NCBI RefSeq assembly: GCF_001659605.2 | Contig: NC_035166.2 | Coordinates: 17,131,003 to 17,195,002, forward strand | Direction of reading: 5' to 3' | From: Manihot esculenta | Taxonomy: Eukaryota > Streptophyta > Magnoliopsida > Malpighiales > Euphorbiaceae | DNA: 64,000 nt | In this document: positions 1-11,001 of the stretch, in pieces | How positions within the stretch are numbered: the stretch's first letter is position 1 | Layout of the letters: each line of letters starts with the position of its first letter | Notes under the pieces: model-generated | Databases searched by the model: none | Told to the model about the DNA's origin: nothing | The model's input: only the letters and a program-made list of their open reading frames with translations | Translations under genes and position numbers: made by a program

Positions 1-3000
1 ATAAATTTTTCTTACTTTTATACTATTTTAATCCTTATAATTTTTTTCCCAACATACTATATATACTAAATTTTTTAAATAACTAAATTTTCAGATTAAT
101 TATAAATAATATAAATTTATTTTAGCACTAAATAATAATTTAATTTTGTTAATAAAATAAATTTAACTAAATAATTTTTTTCTTATCTCCTAATATTTTT
201 CTTTCAAAAAATATTTACAACAACATTTATATTTATAAATTTTTCATACTTTTATACTATCTTAATCTTTACATTTTTTTCCCAACACATATTTAATTTT
301 TTTAATAATTAAAATTTCAAATTAATTATGAATAATATAAATTTATTTCACCACTAAACAATACTTTAATTTTTAGTACAATAAATTTAACTAAATAATT
401 TTTTTCTCATCTTCTAATATTTTCCTACACAAATATTCACAATAAAATTTATATTTATAAATTTTCCTACTTTTATACTATTTTAGTCCCTACAATTTTT
501 TTGTCCCAACACCTATATATATTAAATTTTTTAAATAACTAAAATTTCAGATTAATCTTTTATATAAATAAATTAAACTAAATATTTTTCCATCTCCTAA
601 TAATATTTTCCCATCTCTTAATTTTTTTCTACACAAAATATTCACAACATTTATATTTATAAATTTTTTCTACTTTTATACTATTTTAATCCCTACAATT
701 TTTTTATCCCAACGCCCGATATTAAATTTTTTAAATAACTAAATTTTCATAATTATAAATAATATAAATTTATTTCACCACTAAATAATATTTTAATTTT
801 TTTAAGAAAATAAATTTAACTAAATAATTTTTTTTCTCTTCTCCTAATATTTTTACTTAAGAAAATATTTACAACAACATTTATATTTATAAAATTTTCC
901 TACTTTTATACTATTTTAATCCCTACAATTTTTTTCCACAAACCTATAGATATTAAATTTTTTAATTAACTAAAATTTCAGATTAATTATGAATAATATA
1001 AATTTATTTCATGACTAAACGATACTTTAATTTTTTTAATAAAATAAATTGAACTAAATAATATTTTTTCATCCCCTAATATTTTGCCTATACAAAATAT
1101 TCACACCAACTTTTATATTTATAAATTTTTTCTACTTTTATGTTATTTTAATCCCTATAATGTTTTATCCCAACTCCCGATATTAAATTTTTTAAATAAT
1201 TAAATTTTCATAATTATAAATAATATAAATTTATTTCACCACTAAACAATACTTTAATTTTTTTAATAAAATAAATTTAACTAAATATTTTTTTTCTCAT
1301 CTCCTAATATTTTTCCTACACAAAATATTCACAACAACATTTATATTTGTAAATTTTTCTACTATTATACTATTTTTATCCTTGCAATTTTTTTATCCCA
1401 ATGCTCGATATTAAATTTTTTAAATAACTAAATTTTCATAATTATGAATGATATAAATTTATTTTACCACTAAACAATACTTTAATTTTTCTAATAAAAT
1501 AAATTTAACTAAAAATTTTTTTCTCATCTCATAATATTTTTTCTTCAGAAAATATTCACAACAACATTTATATTTATAAATTCTTTCTACTTTTATACTA
1601 TTTTAATCCCTGTAATTTTTTGTCCCAACGACCGATATTAAATTTTTTAAATAACTAAATTTTCATAATTATGAATAATATAAATTTATTTCACCACTAA
1701 ACAATAATTTAATTTTTTTAATAAAATAAATTTAACTAAATAATTTTTTTCCATCTCCTAATATTATTTTTTACACAAAATATTCACAACTAACATTTAT
1801 ATTTATAAATTTTTCCTACTTTTATACTATTTTAATCACTACTATTTTTTGTTCTACCAACGTATAGATATTAAATTTTTTAAATAACTAAAATTTCAAA
1901 TTAATTATGAATAATATAAATTTATTTCACTACCAAACGGTACTTTAATTTTTTTAATAAAATAAATTTAACTAAATATTTTTTTCCATCTCCTAATATT
2001 TTGCCTACCTAAAATATTTACACCAATTTTTATATTTATAAATTTTTCCTACTTTTATATTATTTTAATCCCTATAATTTTTTTTCCCAACACACAATAT
2101 ATATTAAATTTTTTAAATAACTAAATTCTCAAATTAATTATAAATAATATAAATTTATTTCACCGCTAAATATTATTGTTTTTAATAAAATAAATTTAAC
2201 TAAATAATTTTTTCCCATCTCCTAATATTTTTGTAATACAAAATTTATATTTACAAATATTTTCTACTTTTATACTATTTTATCCCTGCAATTTTTTGTA
2301 CCAATAGATATTAAATTTTTTAAATAACTAAAATTTCAGATTAATTATGAATAATATAAATTTATTTTACCATTAAATAATATTTTAATATTTTTAATAA
2401 AATAAATTTAACTAAATAATTTTTTTACAATCTCTTAATATTTTTCTTACACAAAATATTCGCAACAACATTTATATTTATAAATTTTGACTACTTTTAT
2501 ACTATTTTAATCCCTACAATTTTTTTCCAACACTTTATAAATATTAAATTTTTTAAATAACTAAATTTTCAGATTAATTATGAATAATATAAATTTATTT
2601 CACCACTAAAAAATACTTTGATTTTTTTAATAAAATAAATTTAACTAAATAATTTTTTTCCCATCTCCTAATAATTTTTCTCAATTTCCTAATATTTTTC
2701 CTAGACAAAATATTCACACCAACTTTTATACTATTTTAACTCCTATAATTTTTTATCCTAACACACTATATATATTAAATTTTTTAAATAACTAAATTCT
2801 CAAATTAATTATGAATAATATAAATTTATTTCACCACTAAACAGTACTTTAATTTTTTTAATAAAATAAATTTAACTAAATAATTTTTTCCCTTCTCCTA
2901 ATATTTTTCCTAAGCAAAATATTCACAACAACATTTGCATTTATAAATTTTTCATACTTTTATACTATTTTAATTCCTACAATTTTTTGCTATAAATATT

Positions 3001-3344
3001 AAATTTTTTAAGTAACTAAAATTTTGAATTAATTATGAATAATATAAATTTATTTTACTATTAAACAATACTTTAATTTTTTGATAAAATAAATTTAACT
3101 AAATAATTTTTTCCTTGATCTCCTAATATTTATCGTACACAAAATATTTACAACATCATTTATATTTATAAATTTTTACTACTTTCATACTATTTGAATC
3201 CCTACAATTTTTTGTCCCAACACCTTATAGATATTAAATTTTCTAAATAACTAAATTTTTAGATTAATTATGAATAATATAAATTTATTTTACCACTAAA
3301 CAATACTTTAATTTTTTTAATAAAATGAATTTAACTAAATAATT
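1..3344 (+). repeat. AT-rich satellite array, left block
   Basis: About 15 head-to-tail monomers of roughly 225 bp. The landmark CTTTTATACTATTTTAATCC recurs near 14, 251, 472, 673, 904, 1135, 1363, 1589, 1818, 2050, 2265, 2491, 2723, 2956 and 3182. Each monomer also carries TTAACTAAATAATTTTTT, CATCTCCTAATATTTTTC and ATTCACAAC motifs. Monomers differ by many substitutions and small indels, so this is an old or poorly homogenised part of the family. No coding potential is visible. It ends exactly where the E1 retrotransposon begins, with TAATT at 3340-3344. Confidence 0.95.
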
Positions 3345-3790
3345 CGGGTTTCTTATATCCTGGGGTGAGGCCGGATCCTGAAGAAGGACACAGGCCCAAA
3401 ACCCATCAAGCCGTACTCAAGTAGACTGGCCCAACATCACACAATCCAGCCCGGAGACGTGGAATAGGCCAGACTGACCATGCACGCAGGCCTACCCAAG
3501 GAAAGTCTAGCCCGGTGACGTGACAAGAGATAAGGAGAGCAGGCCCAGTCACCTCGTAGCCCTGTTAGCTCGCGCGCTAGGAGGAATTAAATGGCCGCCT
3601 AGCATGGAGGGATGCTCTGACTCGTCCATACATACAATTTGACTGACAGAAATAAGTGGCACTATAACAGGGAGGCGGTTATACGTCACTAGCAGACAAA
3701 AGGAAAAGGGATAAAAGGGAAGGGGGTGATCTTCCCTAACGAAGCTTACACACATACTGTAAACCCTATTTTCTAGATCTTAGGAAATAA
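3345..3790 (+). repeat. E1 5' LTR
   Basis: About 446 bp matching 36369-36814. The first ten or so bases (TGATGATCGC in the 3' LTR) are missing, so it opens at CGGGTTTCTTATA. The last bases have decayed (AGGAAATAA against AGAACATCA in the 3' LTR). A weak TATA-like ATAAAAG lies at 3711-3717, where the 3' LTR has TATAAAT. Divergence from the 3' LTR is high, around 15 percent by eye in the first 130 bases. Confidence 0.85.
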
Positions 3791-3792
3791 AT

Positions 3793-3809
3793 TGTCACCG
3801 TCTGTGGGA
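3793..3809 (+). other. E1 primer-binding-site region
   Basis: TGTCACCGTCTGTGGGA directly follows the 5' LTR. It resembles the TGGCGCCGTCTGTGGG motif that follows the LTR in many plant Tat-type elements, with two substitutions. The tRNA primer is not assigned here. Confidence 0.45.
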
Positions 3810-3867
3810 ACGAAGGAGATCTTCTCGTCACCGGAGTTCCATTTTCATAACACCCACTGAGATCCAC

Positions 3868-4946
3868 ATGGTAAACCACAACGAAAACTATACCAACAAC
3901 ACCCCGAACGACCTGAGCTCTGCTCAAGAAGGTCAACAGTCCTCATTCTCAAGCCCCACAACCCCTTCAAACCAACCACCCGTACTGTTGAATCCCTCGC
4001 CAAGCTCGGCAGGGAATGTACCCAGAACCACCTTGTCCAACCAAGAACTCCAAACCATGGCCCTCCAGCTACAGAACACTACTCACTGGTTAAGGCAGAT
4101 GTTGCAACAGAGGGGGCTTAATACCCCATTAAGCGTACCTCCTATAGCTGAATGGTTCAACGCCACCGAGCCCCAACCCACCTTCAACTACCAGATCCCC
4201 CAACAAAGTAGTTGGAGGCTCAGAGAAGGGAGTGGAGGAGCCGATAGAGAAGATGAGCCAGCAGTTAGAGCCCGAGGAAGGAGGGTGAGAGAGCTTATTG
4301 AAAATAGCGAAGCAGAGAGCTACTCTACGGTGACAGCTAGGATGATGGAAAGCGAGGAATGGGGAGAAGGGTATCACTTGGAAAAAAGGCCGAGGCAGGA
4401 AGAGACAAACGTAGACCAGAAGTTGCGGAGAATGAAGGACCAGCTCCTAGCTGAGCTGGGGGCAAAAGACAACAGCTAGACCCTACTTCCTCACCATTTT
4501 CAGGGTGGATCCAGCAGGAGACCACCCCAAAAAAGTTTATGATGCCACCAATGGCAACATATGACGGAGCAGGGAACTCTCGAGAGCACATCCTGAACTA
4601 TAAAATGTTCATGGAACTCCAGACTCTGTCGGATGCCCTGATGTGTAAGGTCTTCCCCACGACTCTCACGGGACCAGCGAGGGCCTGGTTCAATAGGCTG
4701 GAGGAGGGGAGCATTAAAAGCTTCGGGAACCTCACCAACATATTCATCAGTCGGTTCATAGTAAGGGTCCCGGCTGAGAGGAAGACCAGCTACTTAGAAA
4801 CGGTTTGGCAAAGGAATAATGAATCTCTGAGGGAGTATGTGACCCATTTCAATACAGAGACTTTGCAGATCCCTGAGTTGGATGAGAGCCGAGTAGTGGA
4901 AGGCATACTAAAGATGCCAGAGCCAAATTGTGTGAGAGATGTGTAG
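3868..4946 (+). pseudogene. E1 gag remnant
   Basis: The structural capsid protein of the element. An ATG at 3868 opens a 203-codon segment rich in Asn, Pro, Ser and Gln, followed by charged coiled stretches, ending in TAG at 4477-4479. The capsid core continues in another frame from about 4530: KFMMPPMATYDG opens it, and PTTLTGPARAWFNRL and a basic helix follow, the Retrotrans_gag (PF03732) pattern of Tat elements. So there is a frameshift between 4479 and 4530. The core runs to about 4930, where it joins RT/RNase H linker sequence without any zinc knuckle, protease or RT. A stop (TAG, probably from CAG) follows at 4944-4946. It is a pseudogene; the fold assignment is sure, the exact start less so. 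Confidence 0.8.
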
Positions 4947-5594
4947 AGGTTCACAGGGAGGGTGGTAGCGCTCAACCGATTTATGTCAAAATCTGTAGAA
5001 CGGGGCTTGCCCTTCTTCAAGAAACTAAGGAAAGTCTCAAACTTCGAAGGGACAGAGGATTGCCAACAGGCTTTCAGAAGCCTCAAGCAATACCTCAGTT
5101 CACCACATGTACTCAGCAGCCCATTAGCTGGGGAAGAGCTCCTGATCTACCTAGCGACCTTAGAGCAAGCCATAAGCGCTGTGTTGGTGAGAGAAGAAGG
5201 AGGAGAGCAAAAGTCGATCTTCTATGTTAGCAAGGTGCTCAAGGATGCTGAGGTCAGATACATGAACATAGAGAAGCTAATGTTTGCCCTGCTGTTGGCA
5301 GTGAGGAAGTTCAGAGTCTATCTTGAAAGCCACCAAGGAGTTGTGATGACAGATCAACCTTTAAAGAAAATCCTTCACAGACCGAAAACATCAAGTTGAA
5401 TGATCGCCTGGTCTGTCGAAATCGGTCCATACTGTCTTGAATATTGACCTCGGACGACCATCAAAGCTCAAGCCCTTGCTTAATTCATAGCCGAATGCTC
5501 CTTCAATGAGGAACAACCAGAGCTCAATAGAGAGTCACCGAGCTCAGCGAAAGGAAGGGATGGAAATCAGCCACCAAGAGAGTTCAGCTGGAAC
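4927..5594 (+). pseudogene. E1 Ty3-type RNase H remnant, RT deleted
   Basis: The same frame as the gag core continues past the TAG at 4944 into RFTGRVVALNRFMSKS. In complete Tat elements this motif lies just after the RT palm. Next come a RT_RNaseH-like block (CQQAFRSLKQYLSSP, ISAVLVREE, YVSKVLKDAEVRY) and VVMTDQPLKKILHRP near 5340-5390. A stop falls at 5397-5399. The linker to the next domain (IKAQALA, then FIAECS) has further stops. The RT palm, including its catalytic Asp-Asp box, is missing entirely. So this is an internal deletion that fuses gag to the end of RT. Confidence 0.8.
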
Positions 5595-6001
5595 TTGTTT
5601 GTGGATGGGGCGTCCAATGCTGGGGGCAGTGGAGCTGGGATATTGTTGAAAGGCCCAGAAGGATTCAAGGTCTGCTACGCCCTACGCCTGGAGTTTACAG
5701 CCTCCAATAACATGGCAAAATATGAAGCCCTCATAAATGGGATGCTGATAGCATCGGAAGTAGGGGCAACCGACCTCAAAATAAGCAGCGACTCCCAGCT
5801 GGTGATCAATCAAATAATAGGGACATACCAAGCAAGGGACCCCATCATGCAGAAATACTTGGCCAATGTGCAAGCTGTAGAAGCTGAGCTCGCGAGCAGG
5901 GAATTGCTGTGCAATACTAGAGCATACCCTGAGAGGAGAATGAAGAAGCAGACCTGCTTAGCCGGCTATTTGAAAAAGAACTGGAATAACTCTGGGATGA
6001 G
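5595..6001 (+). pseudogene. E1 second (plant/archaeal-type) RNase H domain
   Basis: A second RNase H of the RVT_3 type found beside the retroviral one in Tat elements. FVDGASNAGGSGAGILL gives the first Asp, NNMAKYEALINGM the catalytic Glu, and ISSDSQLVINQI the next Asp. Translation stays open from about 5595 to 6011, but the downstream linker (RAYPERRMKKQTC) looks shifted. In the family it would help remove RNA from RNA:DNA hybrids during reverse transcription. Here it sits in an element that has no RT. Confidence 0.8.
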
Positions 6002-6907
6002 GTGTACATAAAACACATCAGCACCCCCACTTTTGAAAAACCCGCCACAATAATGCAGATCGGAGAAGGGCAGAATTGGATGACCCCGTACCTAAAGTAC
6101 TTAGAGGCTGGGAAGCTCCCTGAGGATAAAGCTGAAGTAAGAAAAGTTGCAGCCCGAGCTGCCAACTATCAGGCGATAAGGGGAACCCTATATCGAAGGG
6201 GAAGGTCCAGTCCATGGCTCCAATGTGTGGGACCAGAGGAAGTGGCCAGGGTAATTGAGGAGATACATCAGGGAGTCTATGGAGCACATGAAGGAGCAGG
6301 CATATTGGGAAACAAAATTTTTAGGTAAGGCTATTATTGGCCCACAGTAAAAAAAGAAGCAGAGGAATTTGTCAGAAGATGCAACGTGTGCCAAAGGTTT
6401 GCCAACGCCATTAACATCTTGGCTACACCATAGTCCAGTATATCAAGCCCTTGGCCATTTTCACAGTGGGGCATAGACATCCTAGGCCCTTTCCCTAATA
6501 CCACCGGGCAAAAGAAGTTTGTGATAGTAGCGGTGGAGTACTTCTCCAAGTAGCCCGAAGCCGAGGCTATGCCTATCATCACAGCGCGCAAAGTAATAGA
6601 TTTCATCTAGGGCAACATCATCTGCAGATTTGGGATACCAAGGACACTTATATCAGACAATGGCAAGCAGTTCGACTGCAAAACCTTCAAGAATTTCACA
6701 AGAAATATGGGCATCTGGCACAAGTTCTCCTCGGTAGCCCACCCTCAAACCAATGGCCAGACGGAGGTCACGAACCGAGCCATTCTTCAAGGGCTAAAGA
6801 AGCGGCTGGATGGAGCAAAGAAGAACTGGACAGTCGAGCTCAACAGCATCCTATGGGCGTTCAGGATTACCCTTCGGACGCTAACGAAGGAAACACCGTT
6901 CGCACTG
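6002..6907 (+). pseudogene. E1 integrase, zinc-binding and catalytic core part
   Basis: Joins element cDNA into host DNA in functional relatives. The linker NWMTPYLKYLEAGKLP opens it. The H2C2 zinc domain follows (HEGAGILGNKIFR, then CNVCQRF), cut by TAA at 6326-6328. The core has GIDILGPFP (first Asp), LISDNGKQFD (second Asp) and HPQTNGQTEVTNRA (Glu), so the DDE triad is still visible. Extra stops lie in LATP-stop-SS, YFSK-stop-PEA and DFI-stop-GN. At 6907 the frame is broken by the X insertion. The remaining core resumes at 7714, and the C-terminus lies beyond E2 at 28964. Confidence 0.85.
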
Positions 6908-7713
6908 ACGTGGAACCCTATGGCACAAGCCTCAAACCCACATGCACAAGTAGATATGGAATCCAAAGATTTGATAAACCCACCTCCTATGGGACCCTAC
7001 ACTTAGAGAAGCTGAAACACCAATGATCGAAGGATTTAGATGAGAATCCGAAAAATGCCACAACTAATAGTTGATAAGTTAGCCAAGATTCTTAGTGTAA
7101 TTGATGAAAGCAAATCCTCACTCTCACTCAAAGCAATACACGCCAAAGGCATGAAAAGGAATTCTAAAAATTTAGATTGAAAGCTACCTCTTACAAGTGT
7201 TTCTTATCCTTATATAGTAAGGAGAGAAAATAAAACCCTAAGACACTCTTCTTAGGTCTGGCCGAACCACACACAAGACCCAAACCCAATCACATACTAA
7301 AATAACACATCAAACATATAAGTATTAAAACATAAGCTCAAAACATGATCCAACACTCTAAGACTTAAAAGATAAAATATAGCCATAATACAAGCCCAAA
7401 CAAAGCCAAAATAAAGCAAATTTTTAAATAATAAAACATAGCAAACCCATTATGACAAAGCTAAATCTTCACAAAAGCCTTTCTTGATCTTCACTTTAGG
7501 CTTTCCTTTGTTTAGCTTTGGCCCACAGGTTTGATTAGGCTCCCTAAGCCTATGATTGCAAATGTTGTGCCAAATCTGCCCCATATGAGTTGAATCACGT
7601 CCCAAATGTATATGGATCATATGAATATCATTTTGAACTCTTTTTAGATCAATTTGAATGATATAAGTTTGCTCCACACCATTGTTAAAAATTTTCCCTA
7701 TTGGATTCGTATA
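6908..7713 (-). mobile_element. X: 0.8 kb repeat inserted in E1 integrase
   Basis: An 806 bp insertion flanked by CGCACTG (6901-6907 and 7714-7720) that splits ALAFGTEAVVPIEL of the integrase. A second copy lies at 31462-32264 in the opposite orientation. Read on the minus strand, it starts with TATACGAATCCAATAGGG, then has an open frame of about 90 codons ending at 7450. An LTR-like or UTR-like stretch follows, with TACTATATAAGGATAAGAAA as a TATA-like site near 7206-7230. It ends GCCATAGGGTTCCACGT. The ends form only a partial inverted repeat around GAATCC and ATAGG. The class is unknown: a TRIM-like or other non-autonomous element is possible. Confidence 0.65.
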
Positions 7714-7867
7714 CGCACTGGCATTTGGCACCGAGGCAGTAGTCCCTATCGAGCTGCAAATCCCTTCTCACCGTGTCCAGTTCAACAACGAGGACACCAA
7801 CGGCGAGAAGCTGAGAAGCAACTTGGACGCCCTAGAGGAGATCAAAAAGGAAGCTCAAGTGCGCACT
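7714..7867 (+). pseudogene. E1 integrase, distal core segment
   Basis: Continues the integrase after X. LAFGTEAVVPIEL is the conserved end of the Tat integrase core, followed by a helical stretch (EKLRSNLDALEEIKKEAQVR). It is cut at 7867 by E2. The missing continuation (TAAYQQKAARSY) is found intact at 28964, which fixes the insertion point to the base. Confidence 0.85.
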
Positions 7868-8513
7868 TGTAATACCCGGCTAGACCCCGGCAGCAGCATT
7901 CCTACTGTCCGGCGGAATCTCCGTTAGAATCCGGGATTCATGGATGTCGGAGCCTTCCAGAGGGGTAAAACAGAGGGTTTTTCAAAATGTTTTTTCATGA
8001 TTTTATGTTTTTGATTAAGAAAATTGAGTTTTGAAAAGGAAAAGACCAAGGAGGCCATTGCCAGGTTCGGCCGTCGAAAGTGAAGTTCGGCCGCCGAAAG
8101 TTGCATGCTTTTGCTGCCCCCGAATCCCCACTTCGACCGCCGAAGGTGCCGCCGAAAGTGCCTGAGTTTCAGATCTGGAGAGGGGTTCGGCCGCCGAAAG
8201 ACCCCTGTCCAGCCTTCCTTTGCTTGTTTTTCCATGCATGTTTGAGATGTTTTAGGGGGTTTTTGGGGGAATGTTTAGAGTTATGATAGAGTATGTCGGT
8301 ACCTCATTTGAGTCCACCTGTGTAGGTTCGGACCCGAGGAACCAAGGAGGCCCTCAGTGTTAGCTGATTTAGAGGTATTCCAGCATCTACTAGAGGTGAG
8401 TAGAACTGAACTATGTTTTCAATTAAATAAAAGGTTTTCGCATGACTCATGCATCATAAATGCCATGTGTATCTAGGATATATTGCATTCGAACTCATGA
8501 ATATGTTGCATTG
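7868..8513 (+). repeat. E2 5' LTR, proximal part
   Basis: Matches the start of the 3' LTR at 26667, but jumps at about 8147 from CCGCCGAAGGTG to sequence that lies 798 bp further on in the 3' LTR. Both edges of the gap carry GCCGAAGGTG (26938-26947 and 27736-27745), so it looks like a deletion between short direct repeats. The lost part contains the TATA box. The LTR is interrupted after 8513 by E3 and resumes at 18351. Confidence 0.9.
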
Positions 8514-10722
8514 TGTAACGACCCAAAAATCGGACCGCTACCGGCGCTAGGATCCAGATCGGCTTAAGGCCGCCGGGACCCGTAGCAAGCCTGACATGTA
8601 ACCTGTAAACCTGATTAATCCCATACATGATCAACAACAAACATAAAATTTTAAAACTTTTCTTTCATACATTCTATCATACACCAAACTCAACCTGTGC
8701 ATGCACTGAACATAGTCATAATCATAAACTTGACCCCTCTGTGGGATCTCATCAATGCCCCCAATGGGTGGCATAACATGTGTTGAGTTGGTTTACATCT
8801 ACATCATCAAACATCTAAGATCATGTAATAAAAGGGATAACAACATCCATAGGGTCAAGCACAACTTCTAATCCTCAATATCATTATACATAACATGACT
8901 ATTCAAACTTTACATCATCTTACAATTTATCATGTCCACTTTCTATCTATTACAAACACATGACTTTACTCTTCTTGACTTCTCAGTCTAGCCCGTACCT
9001 ACAATCCTGGGGGATTAGGGAAAAGGGGTGAGCTACTAGAGCCCAGTGAGCAGAATAATAGAAAACAATATTTAAAATCTCATGCCATCATGTAATGCAA
9101 CACATCACAACAAATCACATCTCGGATGGTATTGTCACCAATAGTCCCCTACCTTCCAAAGTGTCGGGACGTAGAATGGGTCAACCGGTCTTTCTCTTAA
9201 CATAACATAACATAGCATTCCAATGTGCCAGGGACGTAGAATGGGTACAACCTGAACTTCCATACCATATCATGCCGTAACATCATCATACCATATGAGG
9301 ACTAAAGGATCACCAATAACCAATCCACATCAACATCATAAATGCAATGCAACATATTCGTGAATTCTAATGCAAACAACCTAATTCATCACATGGCATT
9401 CATGATGCATGAACATGCTAAAAACTTTATAATTTATTTGCTTTAAATCGTAAAGGTTTATTCTACTCACCTCTTGGCTAGCTCTGACAAAGACTGATGC
9501 AGCTAACTCATTGCTGGGGTCCCCGGTTCCTCGGGTCCGAACCTACACAGGTGGACTCAAATGAGGGACCAAACAACTAGAACATAACTCTAAAAACATC
9601 CCCCAAAAACCCCCTAAAACACCTCAAAACAATCATGCAAAATCATGCAAAGGAAGGCTAAACAGGGCAGGTTCGGCGGCCGAAAGTCCCTCCAGAGCCG
9701 AAACCCAGGCAGGTTCAGCGGCACCTTCGGTGGCCGAAAGTCCCAGACAGAGACGAAAGTCTCTTTTCGGGGGCAGGCTTCGGCAGCCGAAAGGCTTGCC
9801 TCCCCAGCCATGTTCGGCGGCCGAAAGTCCTTCGGCTGCTGAACCTGGTTTCTGCCAAAGGGCAGAAACTTGGCTCCTCTATGCACATTTGCCTCCAAAA
9901 CTTCCAATCATGCATAAACCTATTCTACAACACACATACTCAAGCATACAAGCTCCTAGGGGCTTCAAACCAACTAAAACCCCATCTACAACACAAATCC
10001 AACATACATTTCCCATAATCCAACAAAAAACCCAAAAACTCATAAAACCCTACACATGCATTTCTACTTCAAGAATCAACTTAAAACTTGTTAAAAACAT
10101 ATAATGAGCTCAAGATCGGCCCTTACCTCTTGAAGATCGAGAGGAAAATGACCCTAGCTCGAAGATGGGAGAGATTTGAGTTCTTGGACCTCAAAGCTCC
10201 AAAACTCGCTTTAAACTCGAAAATCTTCAAAACAAGATGAAAACTCATAAGAAAAACATGAAATCTCGAAGGGAGAAGCTCAAAACAGAGGAGGGGCGGT
10301 GGAGAACTCACCTTGGCCGAAAACGGGAAGAAAAGCTTGCCCGTTTCGGCCATGGGGTCCTTTTATAGGGCTGTCCTTACCACCTTTCGGCGGCCTAACG
10401 TGCCCCCACAGCGCATGCAAGTTCGGCGGCCGAACATGAGGTTCGGCGGCCGAACCTTGGCTGATTTAAACAAAGCTTTCGGAGGCCTAAAGCGCTCCCA
10501 AAACCTCCCCACGTTCGGCGGCCGAACATGACTTTCGGCGGCGAACCTGGCAAAGTCTCCAAGGCCCTCTCCATTCAAAACTTGGATTTATTTTCATTAA
10601 AAACCATAAAATACATCAAAACATTTTAAGAAAACATGGTTTTACCCTTCTAGAGGTCTCCGACATCCGAGATTCCACCGGACGGTAGGAATTCTGATAC
10701 CAGAGTCTAGCCGGGTATTACA
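8514..10722 (-). repeat. E3 3' LTR
   Basis: 2209 bp. Read on the minus strand it has a TATA box (TATAAAAG, plus-strand 10360-10367) and clusters of the GC-rich near-palindrome TTCGGCGGCCGAA (starts 9672, 9813, 10422, 10442, 10514). Around 9120-9260 short degenerate repeats contain GGGACGTAGAATGGGT. No ORF of note. Confidence 0.92.
10360..10367 (-). promoter_or_regulatory. E3 LTR TATA box (3' LTR copy)
   Basis: TATAAAAG on the minus strand, about 355 bp into the LTR read from its U3 start at 10722. The same site is present in the E3 5' LTR at 17982-17989. Confidence 0.7.
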
Positions 10723-10738
10723 TTCTCCCCCCCTTAAG
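10723..10738 (-). other. E3 polypurine tract
   Basis: On the minus strand a run of seven G followed by AGAA abuts the 3' LTR start TGTAATACC. This is the expected plus-strand primer site. E2 has an equivalent tract at 26655-26666. Confidence 0.85.
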
Positions 10739-10830
10739 AACATTCATCCCCGAATGTTCCTCAACTAGCATATAGCATGGCATACACATATCATACATAC
10801 AAAGCACATAAAACTCACAAGGAACAAACC

Positions 10831-11001
10831 TCAGAAAAGATAAGGGTATTGCTGGAGCATGGACTCCCGTGTCTCCCAGGTGCACTCTTCCATATGGTGG
10901 TGGTTCCAAAGGACTTTCACCATCGGGATTTCCTTGTTTCTCAGCTTTCTGATCTGGGTGTCTATGATCCGCACTGGCTGTTCAATATAAGTGAGATCTT
11001 C
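10831..11001 (-). pseudogene. E3 chromodomain-like integrase tail
   Basis: About 56 codons in the same frame as E3 pol, after an in-frame TAA at 11002-11004. Motifs are LTYIEQPVRIIDTQIRKLRN, IPMVKVLWNHH and EECTWE, ending YPYLF-stop at 10831. This matches the chromodomain of plant chromoviruses, which guides integration toward particular chromatin. It is separated from the rest of pol by a single stop codon. E2 has Leu at that position. Confidence 0.75.

Noticed and set aside
3549..3755. 68-codon minus ORF in the E1 5' LTR
   Set aside because: It is not kept open in the 3' LTR or the LTR fragments and has no recognisable domain.
4790..6606. Minus-strand ORFs of 60-98 codons across the E1 gag and pol region
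   Set aside because: They are shadows of the recognised gag, RNase H and integrase frames.
8514..10722. ORFs rich in FGGRKS/RPPN words in the E2 and E3 LTRs
   Set aside because: They are translations of the TTCGGCGGCCGAA repeats, appear in several frames on both strands, and lie in LTRs.
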